A stretch of 64,000 nt of DNA from JANNSO01 sp964485395 (lineage in GTDB: Bacteria > Spirochaetota > Spirochaetia > Treponematales > UBA12059): positions 62,001 to 126,000 of the forward strand of contig CAZAJF010000003.1 of assembly GCA_964485395.1 (NCBI GenBank). Direction: 5' to 3'. Every line of letters begins with the position of its first letter. Position 1 is the stretch's first letter. The notes below the pieces were generated by a model that did no database searches, had not been told where the DNA came from, and was given only the letters and a program-made list of their open reading frames with translations. The translations under genes and the position numbers were made by a program. Shown here one piece after another: positions 42,715 to 50,746 of the stretch.

Positions 42715-43656
42715 ATGAGCAAGAAGACCATTGTCGTCGCTTTGGGCGGAAATGCCCTCATCGAAGAAGGCACCGAAGGTACCATCGAGCAGCAGTTTGA
42801 GAATACCCGCAAGAGCATGGCCGCCATCGTCGGCCTCATCAAAGAAGGCCATCACGTCGTGTTGAGCCATGGCAACGGCCCGCAGGCCGGCGTTCACCTG
42901 ATCCGCAACGAAGCGGGTTCCAGCCAGGTTCCGCCCTCGTCCCTCAACGTGATCGTGGCGGATACCCAAGGGTCCATAGGGTACATGATCCAGCAGAGTC
43001 TCATCAACGCGCTGATCAAGGCCGGCGTCAAAAAAGACGTGGTAACCGTGGTAACCCAGGTAGTGGTGGACAAAAACGACCCGTCCATGGTGAATCCCAC
43101 CAAGTACGTGGGACCGTTCTTCAAGGAAGCCGACCTGGCAGGCTGCAAGGCCAAGGGTTGGATCATGAAGGAAGATCCGGGCAGAGGATTCCGCCGCGTG
43201 GTGGCAAGCCCAATTCCCGTAGACGTCATCGAGAAGGAAACCATCCATGAGCTGCTGAAAAGCGGCAAAGTGGTTATCGCCGTAGGCGGCGGCGGAGTTC
43301 CCGTATGCCGCGCGGCTGATGGAACCCTGACCGGCGTGGACGCCGTGATCGACAAGGATCGCGCCAGCGCCCTTCTGGCCAGCCAGATCAAGGCCGACGA
43401 GCTTCTCATCCTGACCGGCGTGGACAAAGTCGCGATCAACTACAAGAAACCCGACATGAAGGTCCTGGACGTCATGACCGTGGCCGAGGCCGACAAGTAC
43501 ATGGCCGAGGGACAGTTTCCCAAGGGATCCATGGGGCCAAAGATAGAAGCCGCGTGCGATTTCATAAAGATGGGCGGCAAGCTCGTCATCATCACCAGTC
43601 TTGAAAAAGCGCAGGGTGCGGTGGACGGAAACGAAGGAACACGAGTCGTAAAATAA
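42715..43656 (+). CDS. arcC: Carbamate kinase
   Basis: 313 aa. Reversible transfer of phosphate between carbamoyl phosphate and ADP, giving ATP, CO2 and ammonia in the energy-yielding direction. Landmarks are VVALGGNALIEEG, HVVLSHGNGPQAG, VVTQVVVDKNDP, PTKYVGPFF, KEDPGRGFRRVVASP (family hallmark), VIAVGGGGVPV and GSMGPKIEAACDFI. The start at 42715 follows AAGGAAGG; the open frame upstream to 42562 overlaps the divergent gene and is non-coding. No arginine deiminase or ornithine carbamoyltransferase gene is nearby, so the carbamoyl phosphate source is not in the window. Confidence 0.96.
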   Translation: MSKKTIVVALGGNALIEEGTEGTIEQQFENTRKSMAAIVGLIKEGHHVVLSHGNGPQAGVHLIRNEAGSSQVPPSSLNVIVADTQGSIGYMIQQSLINALIKAGVKKDVVTVVTQVVVDKNDPSMVNPTKYVGPFFKEADLAGCKAKGWIMKEDPGRGFRRVVASPIPVDVIEKETIHELLKSGKVVIAVGGGGVPVCRAADGTLTGVDAVIDKDRASALLASQIKADELLILTGVDKVAINYKKPDMKVLDVMTVAEADKYMAEGQFPKGSMGPKIEAACDFIKMGGKLVIITSLEKAQGAVDGNEGTRVVK

Positions 43657-43695
43657 CGCGACGCTAAGAATTTTCTGTAACATATTTCTTGAAAA

Positions 43696-43723
43696 GGCTC
43701 CGCATTCCGCGGGGCCTTTTTTT
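43696..43723 (+). terminator. Rho-independent terminator after carbamate kinase
   Basis: GGCTCCGC-ATTC-CGCGGGGCC forms an 8-bp stem (one G-T pair) followed by TTTTTTT. It lies 40 bp after the stop. Confidence 0.88.
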
Positions 43724-43829
43724 ATCGTACGCGTGGAATGCCGGAATAGTATCCGCGAAAAATCACGATTGCGACATAAAATAGCCTTATTCAACCTGTA
43801 AGATCCAGAATATTTTTACAGGAGGAACA

Positions 43830-45725
43830 ATGATTTTCGCGTTTATTCTGGCACTCTGCCTGTCCTGTCCAGGACCTGCTTTTGGGGCTGCCGCAGTTGC
43901 GCCCATCGTCCTTGGGAACGGCGCTTTTTCCGTATCGATCGATTCTCTCTCTCTGGAAACAAAATATCGCGACGGTACCGGGCCTTGGTGTCTTGTATCG
44001 AAAGGTATTTTGGAAGCAGCGGGGGAAGTGCAGTCCAAGGCAAAAACCTCGGCCGTTATTTATTTCCCCGACCGAGCCTTAACCGTACACGCCGAACTGG
44101 CCGGCTCTACGGTTTTGTTTGAGTTTTCCACCGAAAAGCCGGGGTCTGTCCCCTGGCCTTCAATTCCCTTGACGGAGGCGGAAAACTTGATCTGGCCTAT
44201 GGCCGACGGGCGCTATGTATCGGTAAAAGACGCGGAATGGATGGACTACCTGCGGGGCGGCCGAGATTTGGGCACCGGTTTACCAGCATGGGGTTATACG
44301 AATTCGGCGGGGACTGTAGCCTGGACTGTTGAAACGCCGTTCCGCAATGAGTTGTGGCTGACTGAATCAGTAATCGAACTGCGGCAGAACTTCCTGTGCC
44401 GTAGCGGGGTTGAACGCAAGACTGTGGCTCTTAGAGTGGGGTCAGACCCCCTGCTGCCTGCTTTTCTGCTTCGGGACCGGCTTGAGGCCTTGGGTAAATT
44501 CAAGACGCTTGAAATGAAGCTCCTGGATTTACCGCAGGCCAGACGCGGCTTGCTGCCTGGAGCGCTGCAGGCATACCTATGGGGCAAGGGCGTATCACCG
44601 GACATGATCGCGGAGCTGAAGCGGCTGGGAATCGACAGAGCCTTGCTGACCGTCGACGAGTATAGCACCGCGCCATTATTCAAAGAGACCGCGAAAGCGT
44701 GCGGGCAGGCGGGTTACCTCTTTGGAATTTATGACTCGTACAATAGCATTCACCCGGCATCGTGGAAGGGAAGCGACCAGACTTGGTCTACGGCGCAGTT
44801 TTCCGCGGAGCTGTACGAAACCGGCGGCATGATGACCCGCGAAGGCAGCTATCTAAAAGGCTTCCAGGGTAAGGGCAGGATTTTGAGTCCTCTCGCCGCG
44901 AGGAAATATTTCTTGGCTCGAGTGAAGTCGAATTTATCCGTAGCCCCGCTGTCTTCGTACTTTATGGATTGCGACGCCGCAGGGGAAATAAGCGAGGACT
45001 GGAATCCGCTGCATCCCTCAAGCTCGGAGGAAATCCAGGCGTCGCGAGCCTCCAGGCTCGATTGGCTCAGGGCGGAAAAGGGATTGGTCGTCGGTTCCGA
45101 AGGCGGCGATGCGCTGACGATGGGTTCGCTCATGTATTCGGAAGGCTTGTTTGGTCCGGTATTTTATTGGGAAGACCCTGACTTCAAGAACCGGGAATCA
45201 AAATACTTCAATGGCGCGTACTGGCCGCCCGAGGCTCCGAAGGTGTATTTCAAGGCCGTTCCGCTGAAGGAAAAATTCGTGAGGCGATATTTTGACCCGC
45301 GTACGAGAATTCCATTGTTCGAGGCCGTGTTCCATGACTCGGCGGTACTGAGCAATCATTGGGGCGCGGACCCGTTCAAGTTTCAGGGGCAGGAAAAAAC
45401 GGTACAGCTGCTGCAGGCGTTATACCAGACGGCGCCTTCGTACAACCTGAATCCGGACAGGCTGCGCGAAAAAGGAGCGATAATAAAATCGTGTTATGAT
45501 TTTTTGCAGCCGTTGGCGGAGAAGTTCCACTCCGCCCGCATGATTTCGTTCGCCTGGCTGAGTCCGGATCGTCTGGTTCAAAAAACCGTCTATGATGGAG
45601 GGCTCGAGATTATCGTGAATTTTTCAGGCTCGGAGGTCGTTGCCGAAGGGCTAAGGATTGCCGCGCAAACTGTGGTGTCAAGGATACGCGGCGGCGAAGA
45701 ACGCCGGTTTACGCCGAAACCATGA
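43830..45725 (+). CDS. Secreted putative glycoside hydrolase (GH101/GHL-like TIM-barrel)
   Basis: 631 aa, AGGAGG just before the ATG, with an N-terminal signal peptide (MIFAFILALCLSCPGPAFGA). Residues about 30-210 look like a beta-sandwich; about 215-510 like a (beta/alpha)8 barrel with YFMDCDAAGE (Asp at strand end), GSEGGDALTMGSLMYSEGLFGPV and FEAVFHDSAVLSNHW, which resemble the catalytic region of GH101-type or related uncharacterised GHL proteins. The last 80 residues form a C-terminal sandwich. Terminator at 43696 isolates it from arcC; it is transcribed alone. Family assignment is from pattern memory and should be treated as tentative. Confidence 0.6.
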   Translation: MIFAFILALCLSCPGPAFGAAAVAPIVLGNGAFSVSIDSLSLETKYRDGTGPWCLVSKGILEAAGEVQSKAKTSAVIYFPDRALTVHAELAGSTVLFEFSTEKPGSVPWPSIPLTEAENLIWPMADGRYVSVKDAEWMDYLRGGRDLGTGLPAWGYTNSAGTVAWTVETPFRNELWLTESVIELRQNFLCRSGVERKTVALRVGSDPLLPAFLLRDRLEALGKFKTLEMKLLDLPQARRGLLPGALQAYLWGKGVSPDMIAELKRLGIDRALLTVDEYSTAPLFKETAKACGQAGYLFGIYDSYNSIHPASWKGSDQTWSTAQFSAELYETGGMMTREGSYLKGFQGKGRILSPLAARKYFLARVKSNLSVAPLSSYFMDCDAAGEISEDWNPLHPSSSEEIQASRASRLDWLRAEKGLVVGSEGGDALTMGSLMYSEGLFGPVFYWEDPDFKNRESKYFNGAYWPPEAPKVYFKAVPLKEKFVRRYFDPRTRIPLFEAVFHDSAVLSNHWGADPFKFQGQEKTVQLLQALYQTAPSYNLNPDRLREKGAIIKSCYDFLQPLAEKFHSARMISFAWLSPDRLVQKTVYDGGLEIIVNFSGSEVVAEGLRIAAQTVVSRIRGGEERRFTPKP

Positions 45726-45735
45726 GGCTTTAGAT

Positions 45736-46125
45736 CTAGGACGCCTTTTTAACGGCGATGGCCTGCCATAGCCTTTGCGCCACGGCGGCGCAGGGGCGTC
45801 GGAAAAGAAGGCCGAGGCAGAAGCCGATCGCGTCCGCGATAAAATCCAGCAACTCCGTGGATCGGCGGTCCGCGAAGAGCTGGATTATTTCGGTAAGGCC
45901 GGCGAAAGGAAGCGCAAACGCGAATGCCGTAAAAAGCCGCTTGCGTCCATCGAGGCTGAAATCAAGCTGCATCGCTACCGCCAACGTAAAAAACATGAGG
46001 GCGTGCGCGAGCTTATCCATCCCCGGAATTTTAGGTCCATCGGGCAGCGCGGAAGCTGGAAGAAGCACGGCGGTAAGGATAAGCGCCGAAGCGCAGATCG
46101 TCAGGAGAGGAAGTTTATTTTTCAC
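45736..46125 (-). CDS. VanZ-like membrane protein
   Basis: 129 aa with four helices. The family pattern is present: MDKLAHALMFFTLAVAMQ, then ALPFAGLTEIIQLFADRRSTELLDFIADAIGFCLG. VanZ-type proteins contribute to low-level glycopeptide tolerance in some Gram-positives, but in most genomes the role is unknown. The start is GTG at 46125, overlapping the upstream stop (GTGA). Confidence 0.85.
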   Translation of the reverse strand: MKNKLPLLTICASALILTAVLLPASALPDGPKIPGMDKLAHALMFFTLAVAMQLDFSLDGRKRLFTAFAFALPFAGLTEIIQLFADRRSTELLDFIADAIGFCLGLLFRRPCAAVAQRLWQAIAVKKAS

Positions 46126-46409
46126 GGCGTTTCGATTATGTCCGAGCTTTCGTCGAGTTTTTCTATATCCAGTACAAGCCCTTTTTTCTTGAGAAGCATA
46201 TTGAGCAGAAGTATCTCGATATAAGTTCCGAGCGGATAAAAAATCAACATCGCCGGAATGATCAGAAAAAATAATACTCCGGAAGTATAGCTTCCCATCG
46301 TTTTCGAGAAAATGATGCTTATCAGCACGCCGAGGCTCATGATGATTGCCACTAAAAAAGCCACTCGCGTCGGGAATGCGGGATCGATTCGTTTTACCGT
46401 TAATTTCAT
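46122..46409 (-). CDS. Small membrane protein, unknown
   Basis: 95 aa from the ATG at 46409, which has CAGGAG upstream; a start at 46436 lacks one. Two hydrophobic helices (VAFLVAIIMSLGVLISIIF and VLFFLIIPAMLIFYPLGTYIEILLLNMLL) end in a charged cytosolic tail. No family recognised. It is coupled to the VanZ-like gene by a 4-bp overlap. Confidence 0.65.
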   Translation of the reverse strand: MKLTVKRIDPAFPTRVAFLVAIIMSLGVLISIIFSKTMGSYTSGVLFFLIIPAMLIFYPLGTYIEILLLNMLLKKKGLVLDIEKLDESSDIIETP

Positions 46410-46491
46410 TTTATGCTCCTGCGTGAAATGTATCATGCGTCGTCGGGTGTAGCAAGACGCGCCCTAGAATTTATAAAAACATTCTGTACAC

Positions 46492-46521
46492 TTGACACGA
46501 AATATCGTTCAACTTTACAAT
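46492..46521 (+). promoter_or_regulatory. Strong sigma70 promoter before the leader ORF and ABC exporter
   Basis: TTGACA (46492-46497), 18-bp spacer, TACAAT (46516-46521). One of the best promoter matches in the window. It precedes a long leader (about 285 bp) to the ABC gene at 46815. Confidence 0.75.
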
Positions 46522-46555
46522 ACGTTACAACAGTTCGCTCTTGGAGGAGTTATTG

Positions 46556-46615
46556 ATGAGATCATATAGTATCGCACTCGTCGCGTCGTACTTGCTCCCG
46601 GCGAAAGTCCGCTAA
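46556..46615 (+). CDS. Putative 19-aa leader peptide
   Basis: ATG at 46556 is preceded by GGAGGAG (46543-46549) at ideal spacing, then 19 codons ending in TAA. Sequence starts MRSYSIALVASYLL and ends PAKVR. It lies about 30 bp after the predicted transcription start and 10 bp before an attenuator-like hairpin, inside an otherwise gene-free 378-bp leader (46437-46814). The arrangement matches ribosome-sensing leader peptides of resistance genes. Not listed by length-filtered ORF callers. Whether it is translated is inference. Confidence 0.5.
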   Translation: MRSYSIALVASYLLPAKVR

Positions 46616-46625
46616 AAACAGAACC

Positions 46626-46656
46626 GAAACCGCCCGCCGGTTTCTCCCGTCTTTTT
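46626..46656 (+). terminator. Attenuator-like hairpin in the ABC exporter leader
   Basis: GAAACCG (46626-46632) and CGGTTTC (46638-46644) form a stem with a 5-base loop, followed by TTTTTT at 46651-46656 after a 6-base offset. It begins 10 bp after the leader ORF stop. The offset weakens the case for an intrinsic terminator, but position is exactly where an attenuator would be. The remainder of the leader (46657-46814) shows nothing further I can support. Confidence 0.4.
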
Positions 46657-46814
46657 TGGCGCCCTTTCTTCCGGTTATCCGGGGAAGGCGTCGGCACAAC
46701 AACCCACATCTTTGCATGGATCTGCGCGTCCCGGTGCAGTCTACCCGTATTCGCGCGCGTGCGTTCCTCAATCGCGCAACCGTTTTTGCAGCTTGAAAAA
46801 GCATGGTGATTTAA

Positions 46815-48710
46815 ATGAAGACAAAACGATTTGAAATCCTGTGGCGCGCCCTCAAGGGCAGCCGTCTCATGTTCCTGGGCGCCCTCGCGGCCATAGCCGC
46901 CGCCGCGCTCGTATCCCTTGCCGACCCGCTTATCGTGCGCTATACGCTGGACGCGGTGCTCGGCGGCAAGGAGATTCCCCTGCCCGCATGGCTCGAGGCG
47001 CTCGTGACCGCGCTGGGCGGGACTACCCTCATCAAGCGGAATATCTGGCTGTGCGCGCTGGGGCTCGTCTCCGCGGGAACGCTGTACGGCTTGTTAATGT
47101 TTGTTCGCGGCTTGCTGGCGTCGCTGGCGGCCGAGAAATCCGCCAAGAACCTGCGCGATCTTTTGTTCGCGCGCCTTAACATGCTGCCGTACCGGTATTT
47201 CGCCACGGCCAATACGGGCGACCTCGTGCAGCGCTGTACGAGCGACGTTGACACGATACGCAAGTTCATGTCGTCGCAGTTCGTGGACATAGGCAGGGCC
47301 CTGTCGCTGCTCGTCTTTACGGTCGTGGTGATGCTGGGCGTGGACGTGCGCATGACGCTCGTGGCCTTGCCCATTGTGCCGCCCATCATCCTGTTCTCGT
47401 ATTTTTTCTTCAAGAAGATACAGGAGTCGTTCGGCAAGTCCGACGAGGCCGAAGGCGCCATGTCGGGAACGCTGCAGGAAACCTTGCAGGGCGTGCGCGT
47501 GGTGCGGGCATTCGCCAGGCAGGATTTCGAGCGCGTCAGGTTCGACGAAAAGAACAGGCATTATACGGATGTAACCCGCAGGCTTATCGACCTGTTCGGC
47601 TGGTACTGGTCCATCTCCGGCTGGATGTGCATGGCGCAGACCGGGCTGGTGCTGGTGGTAGGCGCCTTGAGCACCATTTCAGGCCGCCTGTCCATGGGAA
47701 CCTTCGTGGTGTTCATCGCGTACGTCGCCAGGCTAATGTGGCCGGTTCGCCAGCTGGGCCGAACGCTCACCGACCTGGGCAAAACCCTCGTGTCGCTGGA
47801 GCGCGTGGGCAAGATTCTGAACGAGACTTCCGAGTTCGAGGGCGACGGGACACTGAAGCCGGACCTCCGAGGCGCGGTGGAATTCGACAACGTGCACTTT
47901 GCCTGGGACGCCGAGAAGCCGGTTCTGGCTGGGCTGACGTTCAGGGTGGAAGCCGGAGAGACCGTCGCGATTCTGGGCAAGACCGGGTCGGGCAAGACGG
48001 CGCTCGTGCAGCTCTTGAACCGATTGTCGGACCCGGATTCGGGTACAGTTCGCATAGGCGGGGTGGACCTGCGCAAGGTGAGTAAAAATTATCTGCGAGA
48101 CCGAGTTGGCCTCGTGCCGCAGGAACCGTTCCTGTTCTCCAGGACCCTGGCGCAGAACGTGGCCATGGGCAAGGGCGGCGAGGCGCCGGCGGAAGAGCTG
48201 GAAGCGGCCGCGCTGACCGCGGGCCTGTCCGGCGTGATAGCCGGATTCGAGAAAGGCTGGGAGACGGCCGTGGGCGAAGAGGGCGTTACCCTGTCCGGCG
48301 GGCAGAGGCAGCGGGCGGCGATAGCGCGCGTGCTCCTTAAAAAGCCCGACGTGCTGGTGCTGGACGACTCGCTGTCCGCGGTGGATACGGAGACGGATTC
48401 GTCGATACGCGCCGCCCTTAAGAAAGAGCGCGGCGGCATCACGACGATAATCGTGTCGCACCGCATGACCACCCTGGCCGCGGCCGACAGGATCCTTGTG
48501 CTGGAAGACGGCAGGATCTCGGACAGCGGCTCGCACGCGGAGCTTATTTTACGGCCTGGCCTGTATCGGCGCGTATGGGAAATCCAGCGCGGCCTGGAAT
48601 CGGATTATTCCGTCGATGCACTGGATAACCTGGTTGAAAGCGCCGTCGAAGATGGCGACGCCGTTGCAAATGGCGCAAACGGCGCGCCTGAGGAAATTAC
48701 CGCGGCGTAA
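46815..48710 (+). CDS. ABC exporter half-transporter (heterodimer subunit with degenerate Walker B)
   Basis: 631 aa: six-helix exporter membrane domain (about 1-330) plus ATPase (about 355-590). Walker A is GKTGSGKTA, signature LSGGQRQR (canonical), Walker B VLVLDDSLSAVDT, in which the catalytic Glu is Asp, and switch VSHRM. This Asp is the hallmark of the degenerate ATP site in heterodimeric exporters such as BmrC/D, LmrC/D and TM287/288. Weak GGTGAT precedes the ATG. The C-terminal tail (about 600-631) is acidic. The partner gene follows at 48835. Confidence 0.92.
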   Translation: MKTKRFEILWRALKGSRLMFLGALAAIAAAALVSLADPLIVRYTLDAVLGGKEIPLPAWLEALVTALGGTTLIKRNIWLCALGLVSAGTLYGLLMFVRGLLASLAAEKSAKNLRDLLFARLNMLPYRYFATANTGDLVQRCTSDVDTIRKFMSSQFVDIGRALSLLVFTVVVMLGVDVRMTLVALPIVPPIILFSYFFFKKIQESFGKSDEAEGAMSGTLQETLQGVRVVRAFARQDFERVRFDEKNRHYTDVTRRLIDLFGWYWSISGWMCMAQTGLVLVVGALSTISGRLSMGTFVVFIAYVARLMWPVRQLGRTLTDLGKTLVSLERVGKILNETSEFEGDGTLKPDLRGAVEFDNVHFAWDAEKPVLAGLTFRVEAGETVAILGKTGSGKTALVQLLNRLSDPDSGTVRIGGVDLRKVSKNYLRDRVGLVPQEPFLFSRTLAQNVAMGKGGEAPAEELEAAALTAGLSGVIAGFEKGWETAVGEEGVTLSGGQRQRAAIARVLLKKPDVLVLDDSLSAVDTETDSSIRAALKKERGGITTIIVSHRMTTLAAADRILVLEDGRISDSGSHAELILRPGLYRRVWEIQRGLESDYSVDALDNLVESAVEDGDAVANGANGAPEEITAA

Positions 48711-48732
48711 TTCGCGGCCGGATATTTACGGA

Positions 48733-48813
48733 GACACCGAAAGCCCCTGGGGGTTTCGGCGTCTGTGATAGGATTATAATGCTCGCCTTGGAGGACTTTC
48801 GCGTCCTTCAAGG
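48733..48813 (+). promoter_or_regulatory. Two stem-loops between the ABC exporter genes
   Basis: Stem 1: GACACCGAAAGCCCC (48733-48747) against GGGGGTTTCGGCGTC (48749-48763), imperfect. Stem 2: CCTTGGAGGAC (48786-48796) and GTCCTTCAAGG (48803-48813), 11 bp with one G-T pair. Stem 2 ends 21 bp before the second ATG. No T-tract follows. They fill most of the 124-bp gap between the two genes. Confidence 0.6.
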
Positions 48814-48834
48814 TGTTCATAAGGGATTTATTAT

Positions 48835-50649
48835 ATGGAAGAGATAGATTTTCGCCAGCCGTTCAGGCTTGCTACCTGGAAGGGCATATTGCGGCACGCG
48901 ATGTCGTATAAAAAAAGCTTCGGCATACTGGCGCTCATGATGGTCTCGGTGGCGAGCATCGACGCGCTGTCGCCGTTTTTTACCGGCTGGATACTGGACA
49001 ATGTCGTAATCGCCAAGAAACCCGGCCTGCTGCCATGGGCCGCGCTCGTTTACGTGGCGCTCATGACCCTGCAGGCCGTCGTGATACAGCGCTTCATCGC
49101 CATGGCGGGCAAGATAGAGATGGGCATGAACTACTCCATCCGCAAGGCCGCCTTCGACAAGCTGCAGGACCTGTCTTTCAGTTACTACGACAAGACGAGC
49201 TCCGGCTGGATCATGGCCCGCCTGACGAGCGACATAGGCAAACTGGCGGACATCATAGCCTGGGGCGCGGTGGACATGATCTGGGGCTGCACGATGATGC
49301 TTGCGATGGCCGGTCTCATGTTTGCCCGCGATTGGAAGCTCGCGCTTATCACGCTGTCGGTGGTGCCTCCGCTGCTTATCGTCTCGATATTCGTGGAGCG
49401 CGCGCTTATGGAACGCTCTCGGACGGTGCGCAAGACCAACAGCAAGATAACGCAGGCCTTCAGCGAAGGCATCCGCGGGGCCCGCGTGGTAAAGACCATG
49501 GCGGCGGAAGCGGTTCAAAACAAAGCCTTCGGCGAGTTGACCGGAACCATGCGGCGCGCTTCGGTGAAGCAGGCGCGCCTGGCCGCATTCTATCTGCCCA
49601 TCGTAATCGTGCTGGGTTATATAGGCACCGGGTTGGCTCTCTGGAAGGGCGGCGTTTCGGTGCTGGGCAATACGCTCACCTATGGAACGCTGGTAGCTTT
49701 TATTTTCAGCGCGCTGCAATTTTTCGACCCCGTCAGCGATCTGGCCCGAATCTTCGCGGATGTGCAATATGCGCAAGCTTCGGCGGAACGAGTGGTAGGC
49801 CTCATCGACGCGGTGCCGGACATCGTGGACTCGCCCGAAGCTAAGGTTCTGGAGGCGGAACGGGTGGCCGCGGGAAACCCGGTGCCTAAGCTCCGCGGAA
49901 AAGTGGAGTTCGACCATGTCTCCTTTTCGTATCTGGAAGGCCAGGAAGTGCTCACGGATTTCAGCCTGGAAATAAAGCCGGGCACCACCGTGGCGCTCGT
50001 TGGAGAGACGGGGTCGGGCAAGACGACCATCGTGAATCTGGCCTGCCGGTTTTACGAGCCCAGTTCCGGCCGCATCCTCGTGGACGGCCGCGATTATAAA
50101 GAGTGGCCGCTGCCCTGGCTGCACGGCAATCTTGGATACGTGCTGCAGCAACCGTACTTGTTTACGGGTACGGTACGCGACAATATTCGCTACGGCAAGC
50201 TGGACGCCACCAACGAGGAAATCGAGCGCGCCGCCAGGCTGGCCCGCGCGCACGAGTTTATCGTGGGACTGGAGGGTGCCTATGAGGCGCCGGTCGGCGA
50301 AGGCGGCTCGCTTTTATCTACTGGGCAGAAGCAGCTTGTCTCGCTGGCGCGCGCCGTGCTGGCCGACCCCGCGATTCTGGTTCTGGACGAGGCGACCAGC
50401 TCGGTGGATACCGAGACCGAGCGCCTTGTTCAGGAAGCAATCGCGGTGGTGCTCCAGGGTCGCACGAGCTTCGTGGTGGCGCACCGCCTGTCCACGATCG
50501 TGGGAGCCGACGTCATCCTCGTAATGAGCGACGGCCGGGTACAGGAGCAGGGTACGCACCGCGAGCTTTTAGCGCTGGGCGGCTACTACAAGAAACTGTA
50601 CCAGGCGCAGTTCCTGGAGGAGCGAGAGGAAGTCGTGCTGCACGCTTAA
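48835..50649 (+). CDS. ABC exporter half-transporter (heterodimer subunit with degenerate signature)
   Basis: 604 aa exporter half with membrane domain and ATPase. Walker A is GETGSGKTT, Walker B ILVLDEATSSVDT with the catalytic Glu, and switch VAHRLS. The signature reads LLSTGQKQLVSLARA, with Thr replacing the first Gly of SGGQ. Paired with the first subunit, this gives one full site (this Walker B plus the partner's LSGGQ) and one degenerate site (partner's Asp plus this STGQ). A heterodimer is therefore strongly supported. AAGGG lies upstream of the ATG. Confidence 0.92.
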   Translation: MEEIDFRQPFRLATWKGILRHAMSYKKSFGILALMMVSVASIDALSPFFTGWILDNVVIAKKPGLLPWAALVYVALMTLQAVVIQRFIAMAGKIEMGMNYSIRKAAFDKLQDLSFSYYDKTSSGWIMARLTSDIGKLADIIAWGAVDMIWGCTMMLAMAGLMFARDWKLALITLSVVPPLLIVSIFVERALMERSRTVRKTNSKITQAFSEGIRGARVVKTMAAEAVQNKAFGELTGTMRRASVKQARLAAFYLPIVIVLGYIGTGLALWKGGVSVLGNTLTYGTLVAFIFSALQFFDPVSDLARIFADVQYAQASAERVVGLIDAVPDIVDSPEAKVLEAERVAAGNPVPKLRGKVEFDHVSFSYLEGQEVLTDFSLEIKPGTTVALVGETGSGKTTIVNLACRFYEPSSGRILVDGRDYKEWPLPWLHGNLGYVLQQPYLFTGTVRDNIRYGKLDATNEEIERAARLARAHEFIVGLEGAYEAPVGEGGSLLSTGQKQLVSLARAVLADPAILVLDEATSSVDTETERLVQEAIAVVLQGRTSFVVAHRLSTIVGADVILVMSDGRVQEQGTHRELLALGGYYKKLYQAQFLEEREEVVLHA

Positions 50650-50687
50650 TAGCGTAACACGCCCGATTTTAGCATGACGGAAAATAA

Positions 50688-50735
50688 AAATACCGGCAGC
50701 GGCGTCTCTCGACGCGCTTGCCGGTATTTTTTTAT
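50688..50735. terminator. Bidirectional terminator between ABC exporter and PD40 gene
   Basis: AAATACCGGCA...TGCCGGTATTT inverted repeat with an inner GGCGTC/GACGCG stem, A-run on the left and TTTTTTT on the right. It sits between convergent stops at 50649 and 50747. Confidence 0.85.
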
Positions 50736-50746
50736 TCTTGCCAGGC

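Noticed and set aside
42715..43656. Arginine deiminase pathway operon
   Set aside because: Only carbamate kinase is present; a terminator follows, and no arcA, argF or arginine/ornithine antiporter gene lies in the window.
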